A stretch of 64,000 nucleotides of DNA from Mucilaginibacter aquariorum (GCF_024498135.1 NZ_JANHOH010000002.1:310001-374000); one strand, 5' to 3'; positions 15,853 through 23,644 are shown, counted from the stretch's first letter. Made by a program: numbers and translations. Notes: generated by a model from the sequence alone, not told the origin.

Positions 15853-16146
15853 CTAAATGGTACTCGCATCAATCTCATCATAATCTGAATGTGTGCCGAT
15901 ATATCGAATTTCTACGATCTCATCTGCATAATCCAGTTCGATAATCAAACGGTATTTATTTCCGTTGATCTTAAAGCGGGCCCGTTTCGCGGGTATAAGT
16001 TTTGCTTTCGGAAAGTCGGCCGTAATATCGGTTCCTTTTTTCCATTTAGCTTGCTCTACTACCTTTTTCCAGGTAGTGATGCTGTTAGCGGCGTCTGCGT
16101 GTTTCTTCGCGAAATCCTGTAATTTCTTTTGATAGATGATGATCAT
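15853..16146 (-). CDS. higB: HigB-type toxin (ribosome-dependent mRNA interferase)
   Basis: 97 residues, matching HigB length and pattern. N-terminal helices with [20 protein letters not shown] and [21 protein letters not shown] are followed by the beta sheet [19 protein letters not shown] and the C-terminal [11 protein letters not shown]. The last segment carries the His and Tyr typical of this RelE-fold family. HigB cleaves translated mRNA; in an integrative element it probably helps keep the element. Its start lies within a short upstream frame at 16085-16171, suggesting coupled translation. Confidence 0.9.
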   Translation of the reverse strand: MIIIYQKKLQDFAKKHADAANSITTWKKVVEQAKWKKGTDITADFPKAKLIPAKRARFKINGNKYRLIIELDYADEIVEIRYIGTHSDYDEIDASTI

Positions 16147-16171
16147 CGTTTCTTTGTTTTTTGTTATCCAT
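16085..16171 (-). CDS. Short upstream frame overlapping higB start
   Basis: 28-codon frame ([12 protein letters not shown]...RRRR) beginning 25 bases before the higB ATG and ending within higB, in another frame. It, not higB, has the good AAGGAG Shine-Dalgarno (8 bases before its ATG). A stop codon prevents higB itself from extending upstream. It could be a leader peptide that couples or limits higB translation, or a chance frame. Confidence 0.35.
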   Translation of the reverse strand: MDNKKQRNDDHHLSKEITGFREETRRRR

Positions 16172-16244
16172 CGGCGATCTCCTTAATTTCATACTTTTTT
16201 ACATTTTTACGTCGCTCAACCGGGACCTTCCCGGAATGATAGAT

Positions 16245-16284
16245 CAAAGATAATATAAAGTTGGCAAATTACCAACTTTATATT
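16245..16284 (-). promoter_or_regulatory. higBA promoter with overlapping 13-bp operator palindrome
   Basis: Read leftward, TATCTTTG (16252-16245) matches the Bacteroidota -7 element TAnnTTTG. A -33-like TTGG (16275-16272) lies 19 bases upstream. A perfect inverted repeat AATATAAAGTTGG / CCAACTTTATATT (16252-16264 and 16272-16284, 7-base spacer) spans from the -33 to the edge of the -7 element, exactly where an autorepressor such as HigA would block polymerase. Confidence 0.75.
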
Positions 16285-16306
16285 GGGGTTTATTCCCATT
16301 TTATTT

Positions 16307-17605
16307 TCAGCAGGCAATTTTTCTTAATTGGCCATCATCAGTAAACACAATTCCTTTTACCCGCTCCAGGGTCTTACTGATCTTATTGTTTCTTACTTTC
16401 GCATAACGCTGGGTTGTCCTGGTCGTTTTATGTCCCAGCATTTTGCTAACTTCCTCCAACGAAAATTCCATTATATTTAACATGATATCGGCAAATGTAT
16501 GCCTTGCCAGGTGGGTGTTAAGCTCCCGGTTGATACCACAGATCACGGCAAGTTCTTTCAAATAGGCATTGTATCGGGCATTGCTGTTAACCGGGATAAG
16601 TAAGCCCCTTATCAGCCTGCATTCATGATATCGGTATTTTTCAATTAAGTCCTCTACAATTGGCAAAATAGGGACTGTCTCGCTTACGCCCGTTTTTCCC
16701 CTGTCCTTAACCAGCCATTTTTCCCCTTTGATGCCGACCTTTATGATATTTTCAGTAGTTAACCCGTAAACATCCTGAAATGCATATCCGGTAAAACACT
16801 GGAAAATAAAAGCATCACGCACCTCTATCAGGCGCTCTATGGCGATTTTCTTATTCCATATAGTCTCGACCTCAAAATATTCAAGAGGCGGTATATCTGT
16901 TTCATCACCACCACATTTAAACTTGATAATCGGATTTCTTTCTATCCATTTACTTGTTTCCGCGAATGTCATGATCTCCTTCAAATTTTTTACCTGCTTT
17001 TTGCCTGCGGCTTCGCCCAGTACTTTTTTCCTTTCAACTGTCAGGTAATTATAGAACTGAACAGCAAACGAAAACTCCATAGAATGGAGATCAAAGTCTT
17101 TCAACTTAAAGTGATTAATTAAAAATTCCTCAATCTTTTTCCTGGTAGCATTCCATTGCTTTAAAGTTTCCGGTGACCGTAATTTTTTATCGACCATCTT
17201 TTTGAAATTGGCAATGTGAAGATCCGTAACCTGCAATAGGGAAGGCATGACCTTAAGCTCAGGTTTCGGTGTTCCTTTAATTTGTTTAGGAGGCAATCCC
17301 TGGTAAAGGTTCTTTACCATTAATGGGGTAATATGTTCGTACTCGTTTTGAAGCGTCTGAAAATCTCTTGTAAGATCAACCGTGATTTCGCTGATTTTTA
17401 AGTTTACCTTTTTCTCATGGCTGCCGCCTTTTGCCTTTTTGTTTTCAACATCCCAATTATTGGAGTGTACTTTCATGCCGATGGCAATTTCTTCGGGTTC
17501 TTCTCCCTCAATACTGATTCTGCAAATAACAGGGGCATGTCCTTTGCCGTCTGCTTTGGATTTACGATGCCAGAATAGCAGTGTTAATTTTTGATGATTT
17601 CTCAT
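16307..17605 (-). CDS. Tyrosine site-specific integrase
   Basis: 432 residues with the Bacteroidota element architecture: an N-terminal arm-binding domain (about 1-95), a SAM-like core-binding domain (about 115-215), and a catalytic domain (about 225-415). The catalytic end has HLARHTFADIMLN (His-x-x-Arg), then MLGHKTTRTTQRYAKV with the box II His and nucleophilic Tyr. The box I segment reads CFTGYAFQDV, lacking the usual Arg after TG; this substitution is familiar in Bacteroidota element integrases. It would integrate and excise the element at the tRNA-Lys 3' end about 290 bases upstream of its start. Confidence 0.93.
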   Translation of the reverse strand: MRNHQKLTLLFWHRKSKADGKGHAPVICRISIEGEEPEEIAIGMKVHSNNWDVENKKAKGGSHEKKVNLKISEITVDLTRDFQTLQNEYEHITPLMVKNLYQGLPPKQIKGTPKPELKVMPSLLQVTDLHIANFKKMVDKKLRSPETLKQWNATRKKIEEFLINHFKLKDFDLHSMEFSFAVQFYNYLTVERKKVLGEAAGKKQVKNLKEIMTFAETSKWIERNPIIKFKCGGDETDIPPLEYFEVETIWNKKIAIERLIEVRDAFIFQCFTGYAFQDVYGLTTENIIKVGIKGEKWLVKDRGKTGVSETVPILPIVEDLIEKYRYHECRLIRGLLIPVNSNARYNAYLKELAVICGINRELNTHLARHTFADIMLNIMEFSLEEVSKMLGHKTTRTTQRYAKVRNNKISKTLERVKGIVFTDDGQLRKIAC

Positions 17606-17695
17606 TTTAATGAACTTTGGTGAACAATCTGTTTGCGGAACCCCGAAACTTAAATTGTCGCACTAAACCATTGTCAAGCAGGTTGTTATCCCTTG

Positions 17696-17751
17696 CACTG
17701 GTGCCCAAATTTACACTAACTGGTGCCCAAGTAAAATAGGGCACCAGTTAG
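17696..17751. repeat. Three copies of an ACTGGTGCCC motif, two forming a hairpin
   Basis: ACTGGTGCCCAA occurs directly at 17697-17708 and 17719-17730 (22 bases apart, about two helix turns). An inverted copy at 17739-17751 makes a perfect 13-bp inverted repeat with the second one (CTAACTGGTGCCC / GGGCACCAGTTAG, 10-base spacer). Lying between the integrase start and the tRNA, these are good candidates for arm-type integrase or excisionase binding sites. The rest of 17606-17892 shows no gene. Confidence 0.6.
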
Positions 17752-17892
17752 AATGAAATGATTTGATTTGAAATGATCTGATTATTTTTTGGCTGATATG
17801 GCCAGATCTGCATTTAAAATGCATTTTAAACAGAAAAGGCGCATTTTCATGCGCCTTTTAGCTTTAAACGTCGACCTGTTGGGTGGTCTTTG

Positions 17893-17965
17893 TGATCCCG
17901 CTGGGATTCGAACCCAGGACCCCAACATTAAAAGTGTTATGCTCTACCAGCTGAGCTACGGAATC
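17893..17965 (-). tRNA. tRNA-Lys (anticodon TTT)
   Basis: Cloverleaf on the minus strand: acceptor GATTCCG/CGGGATC plus discriminator A, D arm GCTC...GAGC, anticodon stem TAACA/TGTTG with loop CTTTTAA (anticodon TTT), and T arm with GGTTCGAATCC. CCA is not encoded. The 3' end faces the integrase gene and is the presumed attachment site. Confidence 0.95.
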
Positions 17966-18013
17966 AACTTTTAACTTTCGTGGTTTCGATTACCGTTTCC
18001 GTTTAAAGTGGTG

Positions 18014-18045
18014 CAAATATAGGATTAATTGATATACGTTGCAAA
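18014..18045 (-). promoter_or_regulatory. Promoter of tRNA-Lys
   Basis: On the minus strand TTTG (18045-18042) and TATATTTG (18021-18014) are 20 bases apart, a consensus Bacteroidota -33/-7 pair, about 48 bases before the tRNA start. Confidence 0.75.
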
Positions 18046-18097
18046 CCTATTTTCAATAAAATGTAAACTTTATAATAAGTGCTTCAAACACACAATT

Positions 18098-19111
18098 TTA
18101 AAATTTAAATGAACCTAATTTTCCTCTATCCCCTGCCAATAAAATAAGGTTTCCATGTTTTGCTTTACGGCAAACGTTATAACTTGCGGTATCAATTTTG
18201 TGCCAGGTTTTACCACCATCTGTAGTTATATTACTTCCAGAGGTGCCTGTTGAAAGAAATATATCCCCTCTGATATATTCAACACATGATTGATAACCGG
18301 CTGGACCGGTTACTGGAATATTCTTTGTAAACTTAGCTTTAGCCTTAGGAAGTATATAAGCTACCGAGTCGCTTTGTTTATCCTTTGCATAATTTCCGCC
18401 AGCAATAATTGTTTGGTTATTGCCATATGCAACAGAAAACGCACCCCGACTTGCTACACCGTTTGTAAGTGGTAATTTTTTTGCAGTCCATACAGCATTT
18501 TGAATAGGAGAGGATAGTATCCGGCTGTTACTTCCGCCGGTTACTATGGTAATCAGCTTGTCGGTTCGTAAACAGGTTCCACTGGCTGCAAAAGCAGCCT
18601 CATCTTTTAATGCTACAGGTGAATTAATCACAGGGTTCCAGGTTTCGCCACTATCAATAGTTTCTAAAAGAAGAAATTTATTATTGATGGGGTCGCCTAG
18701 AACAAAACCATGCTGCTTTGTTGAGAAATCCATCGCATCTAAAAAATAGGCCGTATCAGCTTTTTGATACTTAATAGCCCAATTTGCTCCACCATCAATA
18801 GTCTTTAAGATAAGGGCAGGAGTTCCGGAACTTATAATTACGGCCTCTTTATCAGAAAATGCCTCAATATCTCTAAAGTCAGATTTTTCGAATCCTCTAA
18901 CTTGATGCCATGACCAATTGATTCCACCATCAGTGGATATACCAATTGTTCCTTTGCTTCCACTTACCCAGGCTGTTTTATCATCAACGACAGATAGACC
19001 ACGGATACTTACTGGTTTGCCCTGTTGTAATGATGTTATAGTTTGGGCTTTTAAACTAATAAACAAGAACGAAAATATTACAGCAGCAATGTAATTTTTA
19101 TTTTTGGGCAT
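18098..19111 (-). CDS. Secreted beta-propeller protein (Ycf48/BNR-like)
   Basis: 337 residues with a signal peptide (MPKNKNYIAAVIFSFLFISL, cut near KAQ) and repeated beta-propeller blades carrying Asp-box-like motifs: STDGGINWSWH (about 58-68), TIDGGANWAIK, TIDSGETWNP and TTDGGKTWHK. Such proteins resemble the photosystem II assembly factor Ycf48 and sialidase repeats and are usually annotated as oxidoreductases or glycosyl hydrolases without proof. It probably acts in the periplasm or outside the cell. No co-oriented neighbour is close. This is the first protein gene right of the element. Confidence 0.75.
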   Translation of the reverse strand: MPKNKNYIAAVIFSFLFISLKAQTITSLQQGKPVSIRGLSVVDDKTAWVSGSKGTIGISTDGGINWSWHQVRGFEKSDFRDIEAFSDKEAVIISSGTPALILKTIDGGANWAIKYQKADTAYFLDAMDFSTKQHGFVLGDPINNKFLLLETIDSGETWNPVINSPVALKDEAAFAASGTCLRTDKLITIVTGGSNSRILSSPIQNAVWTAKKLPLTNGVASRGAFSVAYGNNQTIIAGGNYAKDKQSDSVAYILPKAKAKFTKNIPVTGPAGYQSCVEYIRGDIFLSTGTSGSNITTDGGKTWHKIDTASYNVCRKAKHGNLILLAGDRGKLGSFKF

Positions 19112-19203
19112 ATTGTTAAGTTTTACCGAAGTTACCCTTTACCCTTAATTTTACAAAATGTGCATTTATTAAGTATTTATTTAACCAGATTAACTAAAAA
19201 AAT

Positions 19204-19211
19204 TATATTTG
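19204..19211 (+). promoter_or_regulatory. -7 element for tRNA-Leu genes
   Basis: TATATTTG, matching TAnnTTTG, ends 12 bases before tRNA-Leu(CAG). The -33 region is only TTTA-like. Confidence 0.55.
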
Positions 19212-19223
19212 CAGCCTTGTAAT

Positions 19224-19307
19224 GCCCGGATGGCGAAATTGGTAAACGTTGCGGTCTCAGAAGCCGTTGAGAATTGTCTCTTGAGAGTTCGAGTCTCTCT
19301 TCGGGCA
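19224..19307 (+). tRNA. tRNA-Leu (anticodon CAG)
   Basis: Class II tRNA with a long variable arm. Acceptor GCCCGGA/TTCGGGC plus A; anticodon stem GCGGT/GCCGT with loop CTCAGAA (anticodon CAG); T arm GAGAGTTCGAGTCTCTC. Encodes no CCA beyond the following C. Paired with a second Leu tRNA 86 bases on. Confidence 0.95.
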
Positions 19308-19323
19308 CATCCATTAAATTTAG

Positions 19324-19379
19324 AGTCTTAAGTTCTAAGTCATACGTCGAATAGATAAGACAAGACTTAACTTAAGACT
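19324..19379. repeat. 11-bp inverted repeat between the two Leu tRNAs
   Basis: AGTCTTAAGTT (19324-19334) and AACTTAAGACT (19369-19379) pair perfectly across 34 bases. It could fold in the precursor RNA as a processing or spacer hairpin. Confidence 0.5.
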
Positions 19380-19393
19380 TTGTATTTATTAAA

Positions 19394-19477
19394 GCCCGGG
19401 TGGCGAAATTGGTAGACGCACCATCTTGAGGGGGTGGCATTCGTAAGGATGTACGAGTTCGAATCTCGTTCCGGGCA
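19394..19477 (+). tRNA. tRNA-Leu (anticodon GAG)
   Basis: Class II tRNA: acceptor GCCCGGG/TCCGGGC plus A, anticodon stem CCATC/GGTGG with loop TTGAGGG (anticodon GAG), long variable arm, T arm ACGAGTTCGAATCTCGT. No separate promoter is evident, so it is probably co-transcribed with the CAG tRNA. Confidence 0.95.
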
Positions 19478-19494
19478 CAAAATATATTATAAAT

Positions 19495-19950
19495 TCAATT
19501 ACTGATAACCTTGAATTTATGCTGATAATACCACTCTACAATACAAACGGTATCACTCCATGTCAATTTTTCATCTGCAGCCAATTTTGTAATTAGTATA
19601 GATAAATTGTGTAGAAAAGCATTTTTGATATCCCCATTCAGGTTTTGTAATGCTTTTATAGCACAATTAGTAATCTCATAGGGATCGGTTAATTTGCTGC
19701 ATTCATCCGTCAGCTTTAAATTGGCAAGAATGATAGGTATGCCTTTACGTAATACCTGTTTAATTTTATCGTCAATTTCTCCGGGAATTATCGCGGTCAA
19801 TATATCGGCAATTGGCGAGTCGACAAAGGTTTTTATATTCTCTGTAATTGTAACTCCAATATGTACCGCTGTTTTTAGCTTTGCCGGAAAGCTATTAAAT
19901 AATGATTTAATGGTATTCCATATTTGTGTTAAGAAGGATTTTAAGTTCAT
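19495..19950 (-). CDS. Hypothetical protein, probably phage-derived
   Basis: 151 residues, helical, with N-terminal IWNTIKSLFNSFPAKLKTAV and a central repeat of hydrophobic helices; no signal peptide. I recognise no family. It lies directly downstream (minus strand) of a truncated terminase and a short coiled-coil frame, so it is most likely a leftover of the same prophage, from the structural or lysis region. Three Cys occur in the C-terminal half. Confidence 0.4.
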   Translation of the reverse strand: MNLKSFLTQIWNTIKSLFNSFPAKLKTAVHIGVTITENIKTFVDSPIADILTAIIPGEIDDKIKQVLRKGIPIILANLKLTDECSKLTDPYEITNCAIKALQNLNGDIKNAFLHNLSILITKLAADEKLTWSDTVCIVEWYYQHKFKVISN

Positions 19951-19955
19951 AAGTG

Positions 19956-20072
19956 TTATTTAGTGTTTGTTAGTTTAATTTCTTCCATTTCACGCTGTAA
20001 TACAGTTACTTGTCCTTCAAGTATTTTGAGGCGAATTTCATTTATACGGGTTTGTGCCTCTTGCACTACCAT
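19956..20072 (-). CDS. Short coiled-coil frame, possible tail of a deleted phage gene
   Basis: 38 residues from ATG 20072: a single amphipathic helix with INEIRLKILEGQVTVLQREM and an acidic/polar end. It overlaps the 3' end of the terminase fragment in another frame and ends 6 bases before the next gene. It may be the C-terminus of a phage gene fused by the deletion that removed the rest of the terminase. Confidence 0.35.
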   Translation of the reverse strand: MVVQEAQTRINEIRLKILEGQVTVLQREMEEIKLTNTK

Positions 20073-20352
20073 TGCTAAACTCAAATATGCGATCTGTTTT
20101 GTTATAGCTTTTAACCAAGCGTTTCAGGATATTCGATTCGCTGTGTATAGCCTGTGCATCGCGCAGGGCGCCCGATTTTAGGTTGGGGATATCCTGCCCT
20201 ACAACGGTGATGATCTGCTTTTCGTTTTCTGCTGCCAGGCAAAACAATACCTGTTCAATAGCGTAAGTTTTACCAGAGCTTGTGCCGCCCTGGTTTATAA
20301 TAATATGGCTGGTAGCTTCGTAATTATGTTTGAATAGGGTGGTGGTTTTCAT
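20038..20352 (-). pseudogene. Large terminase, N-terminal fragment
   Basis: 104 residues. IIINQGGTSSGKTYAIEQVL (about 17-36) is the Walker A region of a phage large terminase, followed by the ITVVGQDIPNLKSGALRD strand-helix typical of the family. The usual protein is over 400 residues with a Walker B and a C-terminal nuclease; all of that is absent. After FEFSNGS the frame runs into unrelated sequence and stops. The packaging ATPase is therefore broken, and the prophage cannot package DNA from this gene. Confidence 0.8.
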
Positions 20353-20462
20353 TAGATCAAATAGTGATTACTGGTTTTGTAGCGTATTAAAGAAGTGCTA
20401 AGATCATAGCTGTTTATTTTATAAATTATCTTATTTTAGTGCAATTAAAAAGCACTTTACTG

Positions 20463-20936
20463 ATGAACCTTATTCCTAATATTAAGCAAAATGCTTCTTT
20501 GCTAATTATCCCTGCTTTGTTTGCGATATTTTTGTTTTCGTGTAAAAAAGATGGCAAGGTTGCTGTTAATAATAATACACTCATCATTGGCAAATGGTAT
20601 ATTAAAAACAAAGCAGTAAAACGGGTTTTAAATGGTGTTACCATAGAGGATAAAGTTTATACTGATTTTAATAATGCCAATTACCAGTTCAAAATGGATA
20701 ACACGGTGACAGTGCTAACAGAAACAGGGAATGTTTTTACAATTCCGTACACATTGGTTGGTGATTCGTTAACTTACATCCATACAGAAAGTCAGGATTA
20801 CTATGGTGCAAAAGAACGTTTTAGAATAAAAAAAGTGACAAACACGGATATGGAACTTAGTTACTTACCTAAAGACAACGAACCATATCTTACACCACCA
20901 GAAGGGACATATATAGAAATGATCCTATCTAAATAA
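20463..20936 (+). CDS. Lipoprotein, lipocalin-like
   Basis: 157 residues from ATG 20463 (a GTG at 20439 is less likely). A lipoprotein signal runs to LFSC (Cys about 32), then KKDGKV. The mature part resembles the lipocalin-like lipoproteins of Bacteroidota: IIGKWYIKNKAVKR near its start, then short beta strands ending in TYIEMILSK. Likely in the periplasm or outer membrane; ligand unknown. It lies between two phage remnants transcribed the other way, but does not look phage-derived. Confidence 0.6.
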   Translation: MNLIPNIKQNASLLIIPALFAIFLFSCKKDGKVAVNNNTLIIGKWYIKNKAVKRVLNGVTIEDKVYTDFNNANYQFKMDNTVTVLTETGNVFTIPYTLVGDSLTYIHTESQDYYGAKERFRIKKVTNTDMELSYLPKDNEPYLTPPEGTYIEMILSK

Positions 20937-20949
20937 TATCTTTAACATA

Positions 20950-21414
20950 TTAATTAAGCGTCACATCTTTTTCGCTCGAAACCAATTTAGGGCCCGAGTT
21001 AACAATTTCTATTTTTATTGTTTTAGGTATTTCCTTTAAGAAAGAATCATCAGATTTCTCAGTCCAGCCCAGGTTCTTCAAAAAAAATATAGCCCCGGTT
21101 GCCGACTGATAATGAAGCCTTTTTTCGTACTCAGCCTCTACCTTCAATCTGGCCTTTTTAATAATATGAGCGAATTTGCCATCGCGCTCGTAGGTTTCCA
21201 GTTCAGCTATGCTGATAAAACCCAGAGCTAATGCCAACCCGGATAGGGTAGCAGGTTCGGGTTCACGGTCCCAAACCTTATGATCAATAAAGTCGGTTTT
21301 GTCTTTAGCACCCTTTGCCGGTACTTTTTCTATATGATATTCTCCCTGTATAAAGCTAAAATATTTTGCAATACGCGCTCTATAAGCTTTGATTGTTTTT
21401 AGATGTTGTTTCAT
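20950..21414 (-). CDS. Phage small-terminase-like DNA-binding protein
   Basis: 154 residues from ATG 21414; a frame-extending ATG at 21474 lies close to the operator and gives an unlikely N-terminus. The protein has a central helix-turn-helix-like part (LSGLALALGFISIAELETYE), then HIIKKARLKVEAEYEKRLHY and ATGAIFFLKNLGWTEK, a segment typical of phage small terminases of Bacteroidota. The small subunit recognises pac or cos DNA. The large subunit downstream (20038-20352) is truncated. The palindrome 21495-21512 upstream matches those before the S24 repressor gene. Confidence 0.65.
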   Translation of the reverse strand: MKQHLKTIKAYRARIAKYFSFIQGEYHIEKVPAKGAKDKTDFIDHKVWDREPEPATLSGLALALGFISIAELETYERDGKFAHIIKKARLKVEAEYEKRLHYQSATGAIFFLKNLGWTEKSDDSFLKEIPKTIKIEIVNSGPKLVSSEKDVTLN

Positions 21415-21494
21415 GAAGAATGAGTTTAATGAATTGAATGCCGATTGGCATAATTGTATACAAATATAAAACAAATTCTTTACAAATACAAATA

Positions 21495-21512
21495 ATAAAG
21501 AAAAATCTTTAT
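21495..21512. promoter_or_regulatory. Operator palindrome ATAAAGA-N4-TCTTTAT
   Basis: A perfect 7-4-7 inverted repeat upstream of the small-terminase-like gene. Near-identical copies occur at 26795-26812, 26881-26898 and 26903-26920 upstream of the S24 repressor gene, so it is probably a binding site of that repressor. Confidence 0.65.
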
Positions 21513-21617
21513 ATCGTTTAATGAGAGAATGAGTAATTCATGTTTATATGATCTGCATTTTACAAAAAGCATATCTTTACCATGCTGTTTTGCAGCATTA
21601 AACCTGTAACCATTATA

Positions 21618-22859
21618 ATGAGATTAGCATTACTGCTGATAGCTATGCTTCTTTTTTCTTTTGCGCTGCACGCGCAGGATAAAAGTACAATTCCGCTTAC
21701 GAGGCATCGTATGAACGATACCCTGGTTGTTGCCCAGCAAGACACCTCAGCACAAAAGGATCTGTATGATTTGATCCGTTCAGTTTTTAATAAAAAGGGG
21801 ACCGTGGCTAATAAAGCAACTACAGTAATAGGAACGAGGCCTGTATTTTCTGTGTTGCCTGCTGTGGGCTATACGCTGCAAACTAAATTAGCGGTAACCC
21901 TTTCGGGGAATGTGGCTTTCCGGGTATCTGGCAATTCGCGTATATCTACCATATCATCAAACGCGGCGTATACGCAAAACAAACAAATTATCATCCCATT
22001 ACAATCCAACATTTGGACAACAGGCGACAGGTTCAACTTTATTGGCGATTTTAAATATTACAAGTATCCGCAAAGTACATTTGGTTTGGGCACTAATTCA
22101 AAGTCAGTAAATGAGAACCCGATGGATTACACCTTGTTTCGCTTTCACGAAACCTTGTTGACCCGTATTGTGGGGAACCTGTATGCAGGTGCAGGGTTCA
22201 TCTTCGATAAACATTTTAATATATCAGAAAAAGGTAATCCGGATGGCAGTATATCCGACTATGCGTTATATGGGGCTGAGACGAGCACCACATCATCGGG
22301 TATAACACTTAATGCTTTGATGGATATGCGTAATAACTCCATTAACCCAACCAGGGGTTTTTATGCTTCAGTACAATACCGGGATAATAAAACATTTTTA
22401 GGGAGTACATCTGCCTGGAGCTCATTAATTATCGATGTGCGGAAGTATTACAGGCTGCCGGCATCATCCAATAACGTTATTGCCTTTTGGAGCTATAATT
22501 GGCTTGTACTTAACGGTAAGCCTCCTTATCTGGATCTGCCCGCCAACACCTGGGATCAGTACAATGGTACCGGCAGGGGGTATATACAAGGCAGGTTTAG
22601 GGGGGCTCAAATGGTTTACCTGGAAAGCGAGTACCGATACAAAATAACGAAAAATGGTTTATTAGGCGGCGTGGCTTTTCTAAACGCCGAGTCTTTTTCG
22701 GCCGCGCCCGGTTCTGCTTTGCAAGCCATACAGCCAGGTTATGGCGCTGGTTTGCGTATCAAATTAAACAAAGTATCAAAAACTAATATAGCCATTGATT
22801 ATGGTTTTGGTAACCATGGCTCAAAAGGAGTATTTGTAACAGTTGGCGAGATATTTTAA
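21618..22859 (+). CDS. BamA/TamA-type outer-membrane surface antigen protein
   Basis: 413 residues from ATG 21618 (in-frame ATG at 21582 precedes a poorer signal). Signal peptide MRLALLLIAMLLFSFALHAQ. No POTRA domain is evident; the protein is a beta-barrel of the bacterial surface antigen (D15) type, with DMRNNSINPTRGFYASVQYR (about 236-255), a hallmark strand of this barrel, and the C-terminal SKTNIAIDYGFGNHGSKGVF. Full BamA is at 43903, so this shorter, POTRA-less relative is unlikely to be the main assembly factor. It ends with aromatic-rich strands typical of outer-membrane proteins. Confidence 0.75.
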   Translation: MRLALLLIAMLLFSFALHAQDKSTIPLTRHRMNDTLVVAQQDTSAQKDLYDLIRSVFNKKGTVANKATTVIGTRPVFSVLPAVGYTLQTKLAVTLSGNVAFRVSGNSRISTISSNAAYTQNKQIIIPLQSNIWTTGDRFNFIGDFKYYKYPQSTFGLGTNSKSVNENPMDYTLFRFHETLLTRIVGNLYAGAGFIFDKHFNISEKGNPDGSISDYALYGAETSTTSSGITLNALMDMRNNSINPTRGFYASVQYRDNKTFLGSTSAWSSLIIDVRKYYRLPASSNNVIAFWSYNWLVLNGKPPYLDLPANTWDQYNGTGRGYIQGRFRGAQMVYLESEYRYKITKNGLLGGVAFLNAESFSAAPGSALQAIQPGYGAGLRIKLNKVSKTNIAIDYGFGNHGSKGVFVTVGEIF

Positions 22860-23053
22860 ACCAGCTTAAACTGCTTGACAATCAATATTATATGCAGAAG
22901 TAAAATGTTATTATTTCAATAAATTGAGCAAACCTTTGCGGTTTTTAACTCGTTTATATGGTATAGTTAAAAAATGTTAAATTTTACTGTTAAAGTGTAT
23001 AAAGTACGTTAATTAAAATATTTTTTCGTTAATTTTATCGCAACGATTTACCT

Positions 23054-23644
23054 ATGCATTCAAAACGGGTTACTAATTGGTACGTGTCATTAATCCTACT
23101 CCTTTCGGTGATGGTAATGTCATGCCAAAAAGATACCGGGGAACAAGCTGTGGATCAAAAGAAAATAGCCCTGAATGCCGACAGTGCATTGAATGCAACA
23201 CCGTCTGATAATTTCCTTGCAGTTGAAGGTACGCTCACCATTAAAATGCAGGATTCTACTTACATTTTTGATGCCTCTACAGATTCTGTTGCATTCGTAA
23301 ATATGAGTGCGGGCAATAACCGTTATTTTGGCATTACCGCTATTAACAAAGCGCACACCATGAGTTTCGGCGTAAGCTCGAAAGGGGCAGCTGCTGATAG
23401 CCTTACCAAGCCGGTTGCAGGTGGCCAATTGTTAATAATGGCCGATGTGATGCATACCCAGCAATACACCCTTACACAATACGCTGAACCCGGTGATTCC
23501 GGAAAGATAAACCTTTTGCAATACCGCCAAAAAGACGTACTTGCCAAAGGGAACTTCTTTACCTTTCTTTCTAAAGACGATGACCCTAATTCGTCACTTT
23601 ACAGGGTAGAGGGAACCTTTGAACTGAAGCTGAAAAAACAGTAA
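23054..23644 (+). CDS. Hypothetical lipoprotein
   Basis: 196 residues with a lipoprotein signal (LILLLSVMVMSCQKDTG, Cys about 24). The mature part, VEGTLTIKMQDSTYIFDAST through FELKLKK, looks like a small beta-sandwich with two similar ends. Such proteins are common outer-membrane-anchored lipoproteins of Sphingobacteriaceae; function unknown. The 190 bases upstream are A/T-rich without a clear promoter. Confidence 0.55.
   Translation: MHSKRVTNWYVSLILLLSVMVMSCQKDTGEQAVDQKKIALNADSALNATPSDNFLAVEGTLTIKMQDSTYIFDASTDSVAFVNMSAGNNRYFGITAINKAHTMSFGVSSKGAAADSLTKPVAGGQLLIMADVMHTQQYTLTQYAEPGDSGKINLLQYRQKDVLAKGNFFTFLSKDDDPNSSLYRVEGTFELKLKKQ

Larger units (their letters stand above)
1..17892. mobile_element. 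Integrated element at tRNA-Lys; left end outside window
   Basis: The segment ends at the 3' end of tRNA-Lys and carries, nearest that tRNA, a tyrosine integrase reading away from it, the usual layout of an integrative element in a tRNA 3' end. Inward lie higBA, a HEPN-like gene, a helix-turn-helix gene, several element-type hypotheticals and a Toprim-like gene. Beyond them is a stress and cation-transport block. Codon and base use is visibly richer in G+C than to the right of 17.9 kb. No second copy of the tRNA 3' end was seen in the window, so the left attachment site and full extent are unknown. That the block at 1-9941 belongs to the same element is inferred from composition and continuity. 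Confidence 0.6.

Noticed and set aside
17789..17974. 61-codon frame crossing tRNA-Lys
   Set aside because: Runs antisense through the tRNA; not a gene.
17893..19477. The Leu tRNAs as alternative attachment site of the element
   Set aside because: The integrase and compositional change lie next to tRNA-Lys, and a normal chromosomal-type gene separates the Leu tRNAs from it.
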